Below are positions 27,998-37,322 of a DNA stretch of 64,000 nucleotides, piece after piece; the first letter of the stretch is position 1, and every line of letters starts with the position of its first letter. Below the pieces are notes generated by a model. That model was not told where the DNA came from, ran no database searches, and saw only the letters and a program-made list of their open reading frames with translations. Origin of the DNA: an uncultured Bacteroidota bacterium (GTDB taxonomy: Bacteria > Bacteroidota > Bacteroidia > UKL13-3); contig CAINMV010000014.1 in the NCBI GenBank assembly GCA_903850915.1, positions 62,001 through 126,000 of the forward strand, written 5' to 3'. The position numbers and the translations under genes are program-made.

Positions 27998-28217
27998 AAA
28001 GTTCGTCGGCATTGAAGAAATAATCGTCGGGCGTTGGATAATCTGGCCAAACCTCTTCAATAGTTTCAAAAGGTTCACCATCATCTTCCAATTCCTGCAA
28101 GTTTTCAATTACTTCCAAAGGCGCTCCGCTTCTAATGGCGAAATCTATTAATTCGTCTTTCGTTGCAGGCCATGGTGCATCATCCAAATAGGAGGCAAGT
28201 TCAAGTGTCCAATACAT
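27996..28217 (-). CDS. DUF2795 family small acidic protein
   Basis: The protein has 73 residues and is strongly acidic. It matches the small DUF2795 proteins that are highly conserved in Bacteroidota, with MYWTLELASYLDDAPWPATKDELIDFAIRSG-type wording at the start and VWPDYPTPDDYFFN at the end. The high conservation suggests a housekeeping role, but none is known. The gene is monocistronic with a strong terminator overlapping its stop. Confidence 0.88.
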   Translation of the reverse strand: MYWTLELASYLDDAPWPATKDELIDFAIRSGAPLEVIENLQELEDDGEPFETIEEVWPDYPTPDDYFFNADEL

Positions 28218-28321
28218 AGTATATAATTTAGTTTATTACTTTTAATTTTAAGGGCGCAAATAAATAAAAAAATACGGATAAAAAACAAAATCTTTTTTCA
28301 GAAAAAATCCACTTTATAAAA

Positions 28322-28366
28322 CCCAAGCCCACAGTATCTCTTGGGCGTCGTATAGTTGGGCTTTTT
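28322..28366. terminator. Possible terminator of the homogentisate dioxygenase gene
   Basis: Two alternative stems overlap: CCCAAG/CTTGGG and AAGCCCA/TGGGCTT, the latter followed by a T-run on the plus strand. The region lies 20 bases after the dioxygenase stop codon. The structure is plausible but not clean. Confidence 0.4.
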
Positions 28367-28385
28367 TCCAGCAAAGTGGCTTTGT

Positions 28386-29543
28386 CTATTCTATCCAGCT
28401 TTTATAATATCCGGGGTCTTCACATTGCATCGCTTCATCTGTAATCATCAATGGGTAAAAAGGGTCAATCATAACAGCAAGTTCTTGCGTTGCAGTTTTG
28501 CCGATGCTCTTTTCTGCCATACCCGGATGAGGTCCATGTGGGATTCCTTTAGGATGTAGGGAGATCATACCACGCTCAACATGTTTACGGCTCATAAAGT
28601 CTCCATCTACATAATATAAAACTTCATCGCTATCCACATTACTGTGGTTATAGGGTGCTGGTATACTTAGTGGATGATAATCGTACATGCGCGGCACAAA
28701 GGAGCAAATTACAAAATTATGACCTTCAAAGGTTTGATGTATTGGTGGTGGCATATGCACGCGACCTGTAATTGGCTCATAGTTGTGTATGCTAAAACCA
28801 TACGGATATTGAAATCCATCCCAACCGATAGCTCCAAATGGATGAGCTCCTAGGGTATAAGGGTAAATATGATCTTGCTTTTTTATTAGCACCTTAAAAT
28901 CACCAAGTTCGTCGTAAGTGACTAAGTCGCGAGGTAGTTTTATGTCGCGTTCACAATAAGGCGAATGCTCAAGCAGTTGGCCGAATTCGTTTGTGTATCG
29001 TTTAGGAGGACGAATTGGTGAGAAGCTTTCTATGATCATCAGTCGGTTCTTCTCATCGTTGAATTCCAACTGATAGATAACTCCTCTTGGTACCACAAGA
29101 TAATCACCATATTCAAAAGCAATTTCACCATATAGTGTCTTCAATCTGCCACTTCCTTCGTGCACAAAAATCACTTCATCGGCATCCGCATTTTTATAGA
29201 AGTATTCGGTCATGCTTTTGCGAGGAGCTGCCGAACTCATATACAAATCGTTATTAAATAATAGCACTTTTCTAGACTTTAGATAATCGTCTTCTGGTTG
29301 TGTTTTAAAGGTGAGAAAAGATCGATTTTGGAGATTTGTTTTTAGGCGTGCTTCTGGCTTTACGCTGTAGGCTTCTTCGATGTTTTTTACTAACGTAGGT
29401 GGATGACAATGATAAACTAGGCTATAGAGGCTGCTAAATCCTTCGGTACTAACTAATTCTTCCGAATATAGCGTGCCATCTGCTTTTCGAAATTGCGTAT
29501 GTCGTTTTGGTGGTATTGCACCTAGGGTATAATAAAAAGGCAT
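28386..29543 (-). CDS. hmgA: Homogentisate 1,2-dioxygenase
   Basis: The protein has 385 residues, slightly shorter than the eukaryotic enzyme. It opens the homogentisate ring in tyrosine and phenylalanine breakdown. The C-terminal cupin has the iron-site region PPPIHQTFEGHNFVICSF at about 255-272, YHPLSIPAPYNHSN near 285, DEVLYYVDGDFMSR and HPKGIPHGPHPG near 340. The N-terminal cupin includes ADEVIFVHEGSGRL. In related genomes the gene often sits next to 4-hydroxyphenylpyruvate dioxygenase; here it is alone. A -7 box lies about 30 bases upstream. Confidence 0.93.
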   Translation of the reverse strand: MPFYYTLGAIPPKRHTQFRKADGTLYSEELVSTEGFSSLYSLVYHCHPPTLVKNIEEAYSVKPEARLKTNLQNRSFLTFKTQPEDDYLKSRKVLLFNNDLYMSSAAPRKSMTEYFYKNADADEVIFVHEGSGRLKTLYGEIAFEYGDYLVVPRGVIYQLEFNDEKNRLMIIESFSPIRPPKRYTNEFGQLLEHSPYCERDIKLPRDLVTYDELGDFKVLIKKQDHIYPYTLGAHPFGAIGWDGFQYPYGFSIHNYEPITGRVHMPPPIHQTFEGHNFVICSFVPRMYDYHPLSIPAPYNHSNVDSDEVLYYVDGDFMSRKHVERGMISLHPKGIPHGPHPGMAEKSIGKTATQELAVMIDPFYPLMITDEAMQCEDPGYYKSWIE

Positions 29544-29573
29544 AACAAGTCGTTTGTTTTTTTAGGTATCATG

Positions 29574-29581
29574 CAAAAATA
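29574..29581 (-). promoter_or_regulatory. -7 promoter box of the homogentisate dioxygenase gene
   Basis: TATTTTTG on the minus strand matches the consensus. The leader would be about 27 bases. Confidence 0.5.
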
Positions 29582-29643
29582 GAAGAAATTGTGATACATC
29601 GTGCAGATTGCTTTGCCGAAGCCAATGTTGCTATAGCAGTTAT

Positions 29644-29907
29644 TTAACGAATTAAATCGTTGATATTGGTCGCATGGCGATTGATAATAGCTTCGGAGCG
29701 AAATACTGCACCATCTATATCATAGCCTGGGCCTCCTGGATTGGCAAGGTTGGCATATTTAGGGTGCAAATGATCGTTGGTTCGGCTAACTTTCAAATCA
29801 TACATGGACATGCGTTGCGATGTGGCGCGGGTGGAATCGGTATTTAATTGCGCAGATGCAGCAAGGCCGAGTAAACAGAAAAGAAGCGTTGAATAAACTA
29901 TTTTCAT
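29644..29907 (-). CDS. Small secreted protein of unknown function
   Basis: The precursor has 87 residues with a clear signal peptide (MKIVYSTLLFCLLGLAASAQ), leaving about 67 mature residues. The mature part has no Cys and no recognised domain; it contains SRTNDHLHPKYANLANPGGPGYDIDG. I use ATG 29907 because the longer track start lies within the -7 box at 29926-29933. It is separate from its neighbours. Export to the periplasm is supported; a function is not. Confidence 0.7.
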   Translation of the reverse strand: MKIVYSTLLFCLLGLAASAQLNTDSTRATSQRMSMYDLKVSRTNDHLHPKYANLANPGGPGYDIDGAVFRSEAIINRHATNINDLIR

Positions 29908-29925
29908 GGCAGTGTAAACAATAAT

Positions 29926-29933
29926 CAAAGGTA
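29926..29933 (-). promoter_or_regulatory. -7 promoter box of the small secreted protein gene
   Basis: TACCTTTG on the minus strand is a perfect match. It overlaps the upstream ATG used in the ORF track and supports the later start at 29907. Confidence 0.6.
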
Positions 29934-30008
29934 GTGAAAATATAACAACAAAAACTAATCTAGATTCGATTTTTTATATTCGAATGGAAGCTATTTATAC
30001 GAGTAAAT

Positions 30009-31961
30009 TTAAATTTTAATTACCTTAATTCGAATATTACGGTCATCTTTCTTAAGTTCTAGAATATACACTCCAGAGGAAAGAAGGCAAGCGTTAATGC
30101 TATTTAAACCTAAATCAAGATTTGAATATAACATACACTTTCCCTCCATTGAGTACAAAGTCAATTGTTCAAATATTCCATCATTTAAAAAGAGTATTTT
30201 TTCATTAAAAGGGTTGTTTATGTATGGGAAGTCTTTTATAGTTTTGTTATGGATTCCAATTGTGCCAGGAATTGTAAGTGTAATATTGTCTTCTGTAACA
30301 TCGCAAGGAGCAAAAAGTCCTTTGTTAATAATAGTATATGTGGTGGTTACCGAGGGGTAAACTTTTATAGTAGCGTTGGTGTCTAATAATATGCCGTTGC
30401 CCCACCATTGGTATTCATTGTTCTTTTTACCGCAGCTAGTAGTAGCAAAAAGTATTACGGTGTCTTTTGCATTTATTGTTGAATCAGAATTGATAATTTT
30501 CACAAACCCGAAAGTATCAATGTTCAGGGTGTCAAAATAAACATTAATAACACCATCTGCAGCAAAAGAATACTTTAGTAAATGCCGCCCGCCAGTTTTG
30601 AAATCATATCGAATACTATCCTGTGTCCCAATCAAAGTATTGGCTATTCCTGTGCCAATTAATTTTGGTTCAAACCACTTTGTTTCATAAGGCAAATTTG
30701 CTAAACATCCACTTCTATTAACTGGGGTATTTTTAAATTGATAGGTGTGGCAATTAATTTTAGTGATTTTGTTTTCTGATATAATTGTGGGGATAACCAT
30801 AATACTATATTCTTTTGATGTTTGCTCTTGACGCCAACAGTTATCGTCTATGGCGGTTACACTAAAATAGTATGGCAGACAGCTGGCATCGTTATCGCTC
30901 GGGGTCCAGCAAATATTTGCCGAAGCATGTTTGGCCTGACCATTATTATTCGTGAATGAGGCATTAAATAATCTGCGATCCCAATGCACGCGAACGGTAT
31001 CATCCACATCTATATCAGAGGTATTTATATTAATGCATATTTGCTGTCCAGGTTGACATTTATAGCTATACGGGCCAGTCAAAGTAGGCGCGTTGGTAAT
31101 TGGCTTGTCAGCAACCAAGAACATCATTTCACGGTTAGAAATTCCGACTAATGTGTATGCATTGTTTAACTTCTTCCATTGCTTTGCTTCCATCCTAAAA
31201 ATGAAGTATCCGTTTTCTATTGGGCGGCAACTTATATTTCCAGTTATACTATCAAGCCCAAATCCATAAAAAGGCATTTTAAAACTTGGTTTTACGTTAC
31301 CGCCATAGCAGGCGAAAGGGTAGGTTTCGGAGTATGGTTTAATGAAGTTGGAATTAATTGGTGTTTGCATAGCGTAGGATATTGAGTCACCACTAAGCAG
31401 CACCACACCGTGGTTTAACATAACATCATCACCTTTATATTTAATTAAGACGCCTCTGTTTTTAAATTCAACACTTGCAAGATTATTGCTATCACATTTA
31501 TTAAGTGTTGCTGAAGTTTCGAAGGCGACACCGGCATTTCCATTTGCAATTTGATTATCGCGTGTTAGCCCTTTCAGGACTAATTTGTACCAGCAGCAAT
31601 TTGAATTGGCGCCTAGGTAAATTTTGTAAATAAAAGTGTTAAGGACAATTCCATAGGGTAAATTGGCACTTACATCACATTTATTTCGGTCTTTTGAACA
31701 CCATCGTGATACATCGAATGTAGTATGTGAAATACATTTCTCGAATTTTATTGGAAACGTAGGAGTACATTGCAATGGAATTATTTCAGGATTGATGCTA
31801 TCCAAAGGCTTGGCACAGTCATTGTAAACCTCAATTTTAATCTCAAAACTATCGATTGTAAGTCTTTTCCAAGATATGTCGCTTCCATAAATATTGCCTG
31901 AGAAAGCTTTGATATATACTAAAAAAAGGAATATAAGTAAAAACGGTTTACTGATTGACAT
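30009..31961 (-). CDS. Secreted cysteine-rich protein with T9SS type A sorting domain
   Basis: The protein has 650 residues. A signal peptide (about 1-22) is followed by Cys-rich beta domains, a cadherin/Ig-like repeat (for example SDNDASCLPYYFSVTAIDDNCW) and a PKD-like part. The last roughly 75 residues look like a type A T9SS sorting domain: INNPFNEKI, LTLYSMEGK, LNSINACLLSSGVYILELK and a basic end IKVIKI. The protein should therefore be exported across the outer membrane and attached or released. It precedes nothing on its strand closer than 80 bases and follows the OmpA-family gene by 53 bases. The exact role, perhaps adhesion, is inferred. Confidence 0.78.
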   Translation of the reverse strand: MSISKPFLLIFLFLVYIKAFSGNIYGSDISWKRLTIDSFEIKIEVYNDCAKPLDSINPEIIPLQCTPTFPIKFEKCISHTTFDVSRWCSKDRNKCDVSANLPYGIVLNTFIYKIYLGANSNCCWYKLVLKGLTRDNQIANGNAGVAFETSATLNKCDSNNLASVEFKNRGVLIKYKGDDVMLNHGVVLLSGDSISYAMQTPINSNFIKPYSETYPFACYGGNVKPSFKMPFYGFGLDSITGNISCRPIENGYFIFRMEAKQWKKLNNAYTLVGISNREMMFLVADKPITNAPTLTGPYSYKCQPGQQICININTSDIDVDDTVRVHWDRRLFNASFTNNNGQAKHASANICWTPSDNDASCLPYYFSVTAIDDNCWRQEQTSKEYSIMVIPTIISENKITKINCHTYQFKNTPVNRSGCLANLPYETKWFEPKLIGTGIANTLIGTQDSIRYDFKTGGRHLLKYSFAADGVINVYFDTLNIDTFGFVKIINSDSTINAKDTVILFATTSCGKKNNEYQWWGNGILLDTNATIKVYPSVTTTYTIINKGLFAPCDVTEDNITLTIPGTIGIHNKTIKDFPYINNPFNEKILFLNDGIFEQLTLYSMEGKCMLYSNLDLGLNSINACLLSSGVYILELKKDDRNIRIKVIKI

Positions 31962-32014
31962 TTTTGCGGTGAGTTACTTTTATAGTAAACCCCAAAACCC
32001 CAAAAGGTTGCAAA

Positions 32015-33217
32015 CTAAAAGTCCTCAATTTTTATTTCCACTCGCATATTCGCTTGTTGTTCGTCTTGCGTTCGAGGAAAGGCATAGATCATGCGGGTAC
32101 TTCCATAGCCCTTGATGGTGACACGGGTTTCATCAATACCATTATCCGCTAAATATTTCTTTACCGCAGCGGCTCTATCTTCAGAGAGGCGGATGTCGCG
32201 TTCTTTAGTGGTGTTGGGGTCAAAATTGGTATGACCTTCTATTAAAATCTTTAATGTGCCATTGTCCTGCATTACTTTAAGCAAGTTTTGCAATGCCGGA
32301 ATTGATGTTGGTTTAAAAATATCTTTATTAGGGAAGAAGTTGATGTCTTTTAAGGCAAAGCTTTTGTTTTTTATAATTTTACGAAGCTTAAATACCCGCG
32401 GCCGCGATAAAAAACCAGTAATGTTATTTTGAGTCAATACCATACTTTCGCTAAAATATCCTTTCGAGCCTATCGATAATACCCATTTTAAAGTATCAGA
32501 TATGTTAATGGGGAATTCAAAGGTGCCACCGTAGGCAGAATCACTGCTGGTTTCTTGAAGTTTAATGTTGGTTTTCAAGTCGCTTAATGCTATTACTGCT
32601 GTCAGCGGTTTATTGCTTGTCGAGTCAAGCACGATGCCTTTAAATTTAAAGTCGAAATTAAATTTTAAGGTATGCCCATTCCCTTTTTCATAAACATTAT
32701 CCAACACAAGCAAATAGCGTTCACCAGACTTTACGGCTAAGGGCTTACTGTAGTTTTCGTGCATTCCTGGTTTGTTAAAATCAGAGTGCCCAGCAGCAGA
32801 GAGGCCTGTCATTCCTTTCGTCTTAGGTGCGTTATGAGATATATTGGCACGCAAAGGAATAAGTGTTTTGCCTAAGATACTATCACAAGTGCCTCGTCCT
32901 CCTTGTTTGTATAAAATGAAGTCATAGTCATCTTTTATCGTATCCGCAATAATATCAAATTGAAGTGTACCGTCGCTAGGAATGGTAAATGAATACCAAA
33001 TGGTGTTATGCTCCTTGTCGAAGTATTTCTCATTTTGCATGCCATTGTGTTCAAATTCATAAACAGTACCATGCCCAGAAGGTGCAATATGATGGTGTTT
33101 TTTATAAATCGGGATGCTTAAGGCTTTCCCGCAATCGCAATGCAACGAGTCTGATTGTTGCTGGGCATAGCCGGCAAAACTGAAAAGACTGAATAGCAGA
33201 AGCAGCGAATTTCGCAT
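32015..33217 (-). CDS. OmpA-family outer membrane/peptidoglycan-binding protein
   Basis: The precursor has 400 residues with a signal peptide (MRNSLLLLFSLFSFAGYAQ). Residues 20-200 form a beta-rich domain of unknown type. A CarboxypepD_reg-like module with the phrase FKGIVLDSTSNKPLTAVI follows at about 195-290. The OmpA C-terminal domain is at about 300-400. Its peptidoglycan-binding signature is ILIEGHTNFDPN followed by DIRLSEDRAAAVKKYL and RVTIKGYGSTR. It probably links the outer envelope to the cell wall. It is upstream of the T9SS-cargo gene on the same strand, so co-expression is likely. Confidence 0.88.
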   Translation of the reverse strand: MRNSLLLLFSLFSFAGYAQQQSDSLHCDCGKALSIPIYKKHHHIAPSGHGTVYEFEHNGMQNEKYFDKEHNTIWYSFTIPSDGTLQFDIIADTIKDDYDFILYKQGGRGTCDSILGKTLIPLRANISHNAPKTKGMTGLSAAGHSDFNKPGMHENYSKPLAVKSGERYLLVLDNVYEKGNGHTLKFNFDFKFKGIVLDSTSNKPLTAVIALSDLKTNIKLQETSSDSAYGGTFEFPINISDTLKWVLSIGSKGYFSESMVLTQNNITGFLSRPRVFKLRKIIKNKSFALKDINFFPNKDIFKPTSIPALQNLLKVMQDNGTLKILIEGHTNFDPNTTKERDIRLSEDRAAAVKKYLADNGIDETRVTIKGYGSTRMIYAFPRTQDEQQANMRVEIKIEDF

Positions 33218-33237
33218 GAAAAGTTATGTTTTTGCTA

Positions 33238-33262
33238 ATAACGGCATTTTTAAGCCGTTTAT
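33238..33262. repeat. Short hairpin in the ompA-family 5' leader
   Basis: AACGGC and GCCGTT form a 6-bp stem around an A/T loop 25-45 bases before the OmpA-family ATG. There is no T-tract typical of a terminator. It could affect mRNA stability. Confidence 0.3.
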
Positions 33263-33357
33263 TGTTACTTTCAGATACAAAAGAACGAAAAAAACACGCA
33301 TTTCGAAATAATTAATAATGTTGATTAATTCTCTGTCTTTTAAAAACGTGAATGTCT

Positions 33358-33365
33358 TATTTTTG
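33358..33365 (+). promoter_or_regulatory. -7 promoter box of the GT2 gene
   Basis: TATTTTTG matches the consensus and lies 13 bases before the ATG at 33379, so the leader is very short. Confidence 0.55.
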
Positions 33366-33378
33366 CAATTAATTATCA

Positions 33379-34497
33379 ATGGAGCTGAACACAATAGTAT
33401 TTTTCATTCTTTATTTCTTGTTTGCGTTGGTGGGTGTGCAATTGCTCTACTACCTCTTCTTATTTATTCGACTCGCTCTATATAAAAGCCCGACTAAAAT
33501 TATTAAAAAGGATGAACCTGTTTCGATTATTATCTGTGCTCGAAATGAAATCGAAAACCTAAGAAAACATCTACCTTCGATTTTAAAACAGGATTATGCC
33601 GTTTTTGAAGTTATTGTTGCCAATGATAATAGTTGGGATGAGACGTCAGATTATTTGGCGGAGTTGGCTTTAGAATTCCCAAACCTTCGTGAGATAAAAT
33701 ATGTGGAGAATGAGCGTTATCCTAAAGGTAAAAAATTTGTGCTTACTTTGGCTATCAAGGCTTCGAAGTATGAATTGCTTTTGCTTACCGATGCCGATTG
33801 TGATCCGGTTGGCAATCAATGGTTGCGGCTAATGCAACGTCAATATACGCCAGATACGCATATTGTATTGGGCTTTGCGCCATACAAAAGAACCAAAGGC
33901 TTGTTAAATCGTTTTGTGCGTTTTGAAACGTTTTATACTGCCCTTCAATATCTCAGCTTTGCAATAGCGAAAGCACCGTATATGGGTGTTGGTCGTAATT
34001 TAAGTTATCGTAAAAGTTTATTTTTCGCCTATAAAGGATTCGCAAGTCACAATCATATTCTTAGTGGCGATGATGATCTTTTTGTAAATGAGACAGCCAC
34101 AGCGACAAATACTTCGATTGAGATTGAACCTGGTGCTTTTACCTTTAGCGACGGCAAGAAAACCTGGAGTGATTTTTGGCAGCAAAAGAGTCGGCATCTT
34201 AGTACCGGCAAGGAATATAAGGGTAAATTTAGGTTTTGGTTGGGTCTTTTTAGTGTGACCCACATTTTGACCTATGCACTTACCATTGGATTGTTGTTTT
34301 TTGAGCCTGTGCGATGGTTTGCATTGACGGCTTTTGGTGCTCGTACACTAATTCAATATGCCATTTTAGCCCCAATAATGAAGAAACTAAAATGCTTTAG
34401 TTTGTGGTGGGGTTTGCTGTTTTTCGATATCATTTATGTTTTCTATTACCTTATTCTAGGAGTGAAAACATTGTTCACCAAAAATAAAAGGTGGTAA
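33379..34497 (+). CDS. Membrane-anchored GT2 glycosyltransferase
   Basis: The protein has 372 residues. One helix at about 8-30 precedes the GT2 domain, with VSIIICARNEIENL near 48, the DxD motif LLTDADCDPVG near 138, SGDDDLFVNE near 233 and a QQKSRHLS motif near 272 resembling the QxxRW site of processive enzymes. Three further helices close the protein. It is likely to act at the inner membrane on an envelope polysaccharide or glycolipid. It lies 43 bases before acs, but the functions are unrelated. Confidence 0.85.
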   Translation: MELNTIVFFILYFLFALVGVQLLYYLFLFIRLALYKSPTKIIKKDEPVSIIICARNEIENLRKHLPSILKQDYAVFEVIVANDNSWDETSDYLAELALEFPNLREIKYVENERYPKGKKFVLTLAIKASKYELLLLTDADCDPVGNQWLRLMQRQYTPDTHIVLGFAPYKRTKGLLNRFVRFETFYTALQYLSFAIAKAPYMGVGRNLSYRKSLFFAYKGFASHNHILSGDDDLFVNETATATNTSIEIEPGAFTFSDGKKTWSDFWQQKSRHLSTGKEYKGKFRFWLGLFSVTHILTYALTIGLLFFEPVRWFALTAFGARTLIQYAILAPIMKKLKCFSLWWGLLFFDIIYVFYYLILGVKTLFTKNKRW

Positions 34498-34540
34498 TTT
34501 GTAATTAATTGGAATTCGTTCTTTATTATTAATTTGCCAT

Positions 34541-36457
34541 ATGAATTACCCTCATCAGATTAGCACGCTTGAGCAATATGATATTGCCTACAAAACAAGT
34601 ATCGAAAGCCCAGAAGCCTTCTGGGATTCCATTGCAAGAAACTTTAGTTGGAGAAAAAAATGGGAGAAGGTGCTGGATTGGAATTTCATAGAGCCCAAAA
34701 TTGAGTGGTTTAGAGGAGGGAAATTAAATATCACAGAAAACTGTTTGGATCGGCATCTTTTAAGTAATGCCAATACTCCGGCATTGCTATGGGAGAGTAA
34801 TGATCCTGAGGAACACCATCGTGTGCTTACGTATAAAGAGTTGCACTTTAAGGTGAGTCAGTTTGCGAATGTGCTTATCAATAATGGCGTTCTTAAAGGC
34901 GACCGTGTTTGTATTTATATGGGCATGGTTCCAGAGCTTGCAATAGCCGTGCTTGCTTGTGCAAGAATTGGGGCTGTTCATTCGGTAATTTTCGGGGGTT
35001 TTAGCGCACAAAGTATTGCAGACCGTTTAATCGATGCACATGCAACATTCGTTATTACGTGTGATGGCGCATTTCGTGGCAATAAAGCAATTGCTTTAAA
35101 GGAAGTTATTGATGATGCATTGGTGGCTTGTCCATTTGTTAAACGTACAATTGTACTTACGCGTACCCGTCAACCAGTTAGTATGATTAAAGGTAGAGAT
35201 GTATGGTGGGAAGATGAAATTAGAAAGGTGGAAACACATGGAAATCCTGAATGTAAGGCGGTGGAAATGGATGCCGAAGACCCTCTATTTATTTTATATA
35301 CAAGTGGCTCAACCGGAAAGCCTAAGGGGGTCGTCCATTCCTGCGCCGGGTACATGGTTTGGGCGAATTACACCTTCATTAATGTGTTTAATTATCATCC
35401 GGGTGAAGTGCATTTTTGTACTGCCGATATAGGCTGGATTACGGGCCATAGTTATATTGTTTATGGTCCATTAAGCGCCGGAGGTACATCGCTTATGTTT
35501 GAAGGTGTTCCTACCTTCCCCGATGCAGGCAGATTTTGGGATATCGTAGATAAATTTAAAGTCAATATTCTGTATACTGCACCAACAGCCATTCGATCAT
35601 TAATGAGTTTCGGATTGAAGCCTTTAGAAGGGAAGGATTTAAGTAGCTTAAGGGTATTAGGAACCGTTGGTGAACCCATTAATGAGGAGGCTTGGCATTG
35701 GTATAGCGATAACATTGGAAAGGGCAATTGTCCAATTGTAGATACATGGTGGCAAACAGAAACTGGTGGTGTTATGATTAGTAATATGGCTGGAGTTACT
35801 CCAGGCATACCGTCGCTAGCAACATTGCCTTTGCCCGGAATATTACCAGTGCTTTTAGATGAGAATGGTGTTGAAATAACCACACAAGAAGCATCAGGTA
35901 ATTTATGCATTAAAAAGCCTTGGCCTGGTATGTTGCGAACTACCTATGGCGACCATGAAAGGTGCAGAACCAATTACTTTGTTATGTATCCAAACTTCTA
36001 TTTTACAGGTGATGGTGCTACTCGCGATATGAATGGAAATTACCGAATTACCGGCCGGGTGGATGATGTGCTTAATGTAAGTGGCCATCGCATTGGTACC
36101 GCAGAAGTAGAAAATGCAATTAATATGCACGTTGGTGTCATTGAAAGTGCTGTGGTAGGTTTCCCGCACGATATTAAAGGTCAAGGTATTTACGCGTATG
36201 TTATTTATTCCGAAGGCACACACGAATTAAGTTTGGTTCGTCAAGATGTATTGAAAACAGTAACGCGTTTAATTGGGGCAATAGCAAAACCTGATGTAAT
36301 TCAGTTTGTAACTGGATTGCCTAAAACGAGAAGCGGTAAAATAATGCGCCGTATCTTGCGTAAAATAGCAGAAGGTGAAACGCAAAATTTAGGAGATACA
36401 TCTACATTACTCGACCCAACAGTGGTGGATGAAATTTTAAAGGGAAAAGAAGTGTAA
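34541..36457 (+). CDS. acs: Acetate-CoA ligase
   Basis: The protein has 638 residues, the usual length. Acs activates acetate to acetyl-CoA through acetyl-AMP. The P-loop YTSGSTGKPKGVVHS is at about residue 253. Acetyl-CoA synthetase-specific segments include DIGWITGHSYIVYGPL, the WWQTETGG motif near 405 and the C-terminal PKTRSGKIMRRILRKIA near 600, whose Lys is the known acetylation site of the family. The gene is followed by a clear bidirectional terminator. It is apparently monocistronic or co-transcribed with the GT2 gene in front. The call is very secure. Confidence 0.96.
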   Translation: MNYPHQISTLEQYDIAYKTSIESPEAFWDSIARNFSWRKKWEKVLDWNFIEPKIEWFRGGKLNITENCLDRHLLSNANTPALLWESNDPEEHHRVLTYKELHFKVSQFANVLINNGVLKGDRVCIYMGMVPELAIAVLACARIGAVHSVIFGGFSAQSIADRLIDAHATFVITCDGAFRGNKAIALKEVIDDALVACPFVKRTIVLTRTRQPVSMIKGRDVWWEDEIRKVETHGNPECKAVEMDAEDPLFILYTSGSTGKPKGVVHSCAGYMVWANYTFINVFNYHPGEVHFCTADIGWITGHSYIVYGPLSAGGTSLMFEGVPTFPDAGRFWDIVDKFKVNILYTAPTAIRSLMSFGLKPLEGKDLSSLRVLGTVGEPINEEAWHWYSDNIGKGNCPIVDTWWQTETGGVMISNMAGVTPGIPSLATLPLPGILPVLLDENGVEITTQEASGNLCIKKPWPGMLRTTYGDHERCRTNYFVMYPNFYFTGDGATRDMNGNYRITGRVDDVLNVSGHRIGTAEVENAINMHVGVIESAVVGFPHDIKGQGIYAYVIYSEGTHELSLVRQDVLKTVTRLIGAIAKPDVIQFVTGLPKTRSGKIMRRILRKIAEGETQNLGDTSTLLDPTVVDEILKGKEV

Positions 36458-36507
36458 TTTTTTTTTCGTAAAGTGTAAAACGCGTTACATTAAAAATGGA
36501 ATCACAT

Positions 36508-36541
36508 AAAAAAACCTAAGGCACGACTTAGGTTTTTTATT
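36508..36541. terminator. Bidirectional terminator between acs and nfu
   Basis: A perfect 10-bp stem AAAACCTAAG/CTTAGGTTTT with a 6-base loop, flanked by A and T runs, sits between the convergent genes and can stop transcription from both sides. Confidence 0.9.
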
Positions 36542-36567
36542 TTAAATGCATGCTGATCCGTAGTTGC

Positions 36568-37146
36568 TTAATCAGCATCAGCGATTACTTCACTTACTTC
36601 TGGTATCATACGTTTAAGTAAACCTTCAATACCAGCTTTTAAGGTTATCGTTGATGAAGGGCATCCACTGCACGAACCTTTTAAGCTTAAGGTAACAACG
36701 CCATGATCAAATGCCTTGAAGCTTATCGCTCCTCCATCCATCTCAACAGCAGGTTTTACGTGGGTTTCTAACAAATCTTTTATTTTTTTAATAATCTCAG
36801 TGTCTTCTTCATCGCCCATACCTTCCACACGTGGATTGATAATGACTTTTTCGTCTTCAACATATTTTTTAATAAACTCTTTGAACTTTGGAATGACATC
36901 AAACCAGTCAGACGTCTCTGTCTTAGTGATGGTGACAAAATTATTCATGATAAATACGCCGCGAACTTCAGTAAAGGTGTTGAATAATTCAGCGGCTAGG
37001 GGCGAATCGGAGGCTGCTGTAACATCAGGAAAGTCAGCAGTATCATTGGGTAAAAGCAAGCGATTAAGCACAAACTTCATCGTTTCCGGATTCGGTGTGG
37101 CTTCGCTATAAATGGTTATCATGTTTTTTAAATCGGTGGTTTCCAT
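36568..37146 (-). CDS. Nfu-type iron-sulfur cluster carrier (NifU family)
   Basis: The protein has 192 residues with two domains. The N-terminal Nfu_N domain (about 9-100) shows SEATPNPETMKFVLN and the GVFIMNNFVTITK strand. The C-terminal NifU-like domain contains GSCSGCPSS, whose Cys159 and Cys162 would hold a 4Fe-4S cluster between two subunits. It delivers clusters to target proteins. A -7 box with a TTG about 21 bases upstream gives a good promoter. It converges on acs and shares its terminator. Confidence 0.93.
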   Translation of the reverse strand: METTDLKNMITIYSEATPNPETMKFVLNRLLLPNDTADFPDVTAASDSPLAAELFNTFTEVRGVFIMNNFVTITKTETSDWFDVIPKFKEFIKKYVEDEKVIINPRVEGMGDEEDTEIIKKIKDLLETHVKPAVEMDGGAISFKAFDHGVVTLSLKGSCSGCPSSTITLKAGIEGLLKRMIPEVSEVIADAD

Positions 37147-37165
37147 GGATGTAAAGTTGAGGATG

Positions 37166-37173
37166 CAAAGTTA
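37166..37173 (-). promoter_or_regulatory. -7 promoter box of the nfu gene
   Basis: TAACTTTG on the minus strand matches fully, and a TTG (weak -33) lies 21 bases further upstream. The leader would be about 16 bases. Confidence 0.6.
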
Positions 37174-37322
37174 ATTAAAATTATTCTAAATAAGCAACAG
37201 TGCTGGTTTTTGCCCTTTATACCGGAATTCTAAAACTTTATGGTGTGAAATGTTATATTAATTCACTTTTTTATTTAGGAATACATTGCTACTTTTAAAA
37301 CCAAGATTTTGAATTAATTATA

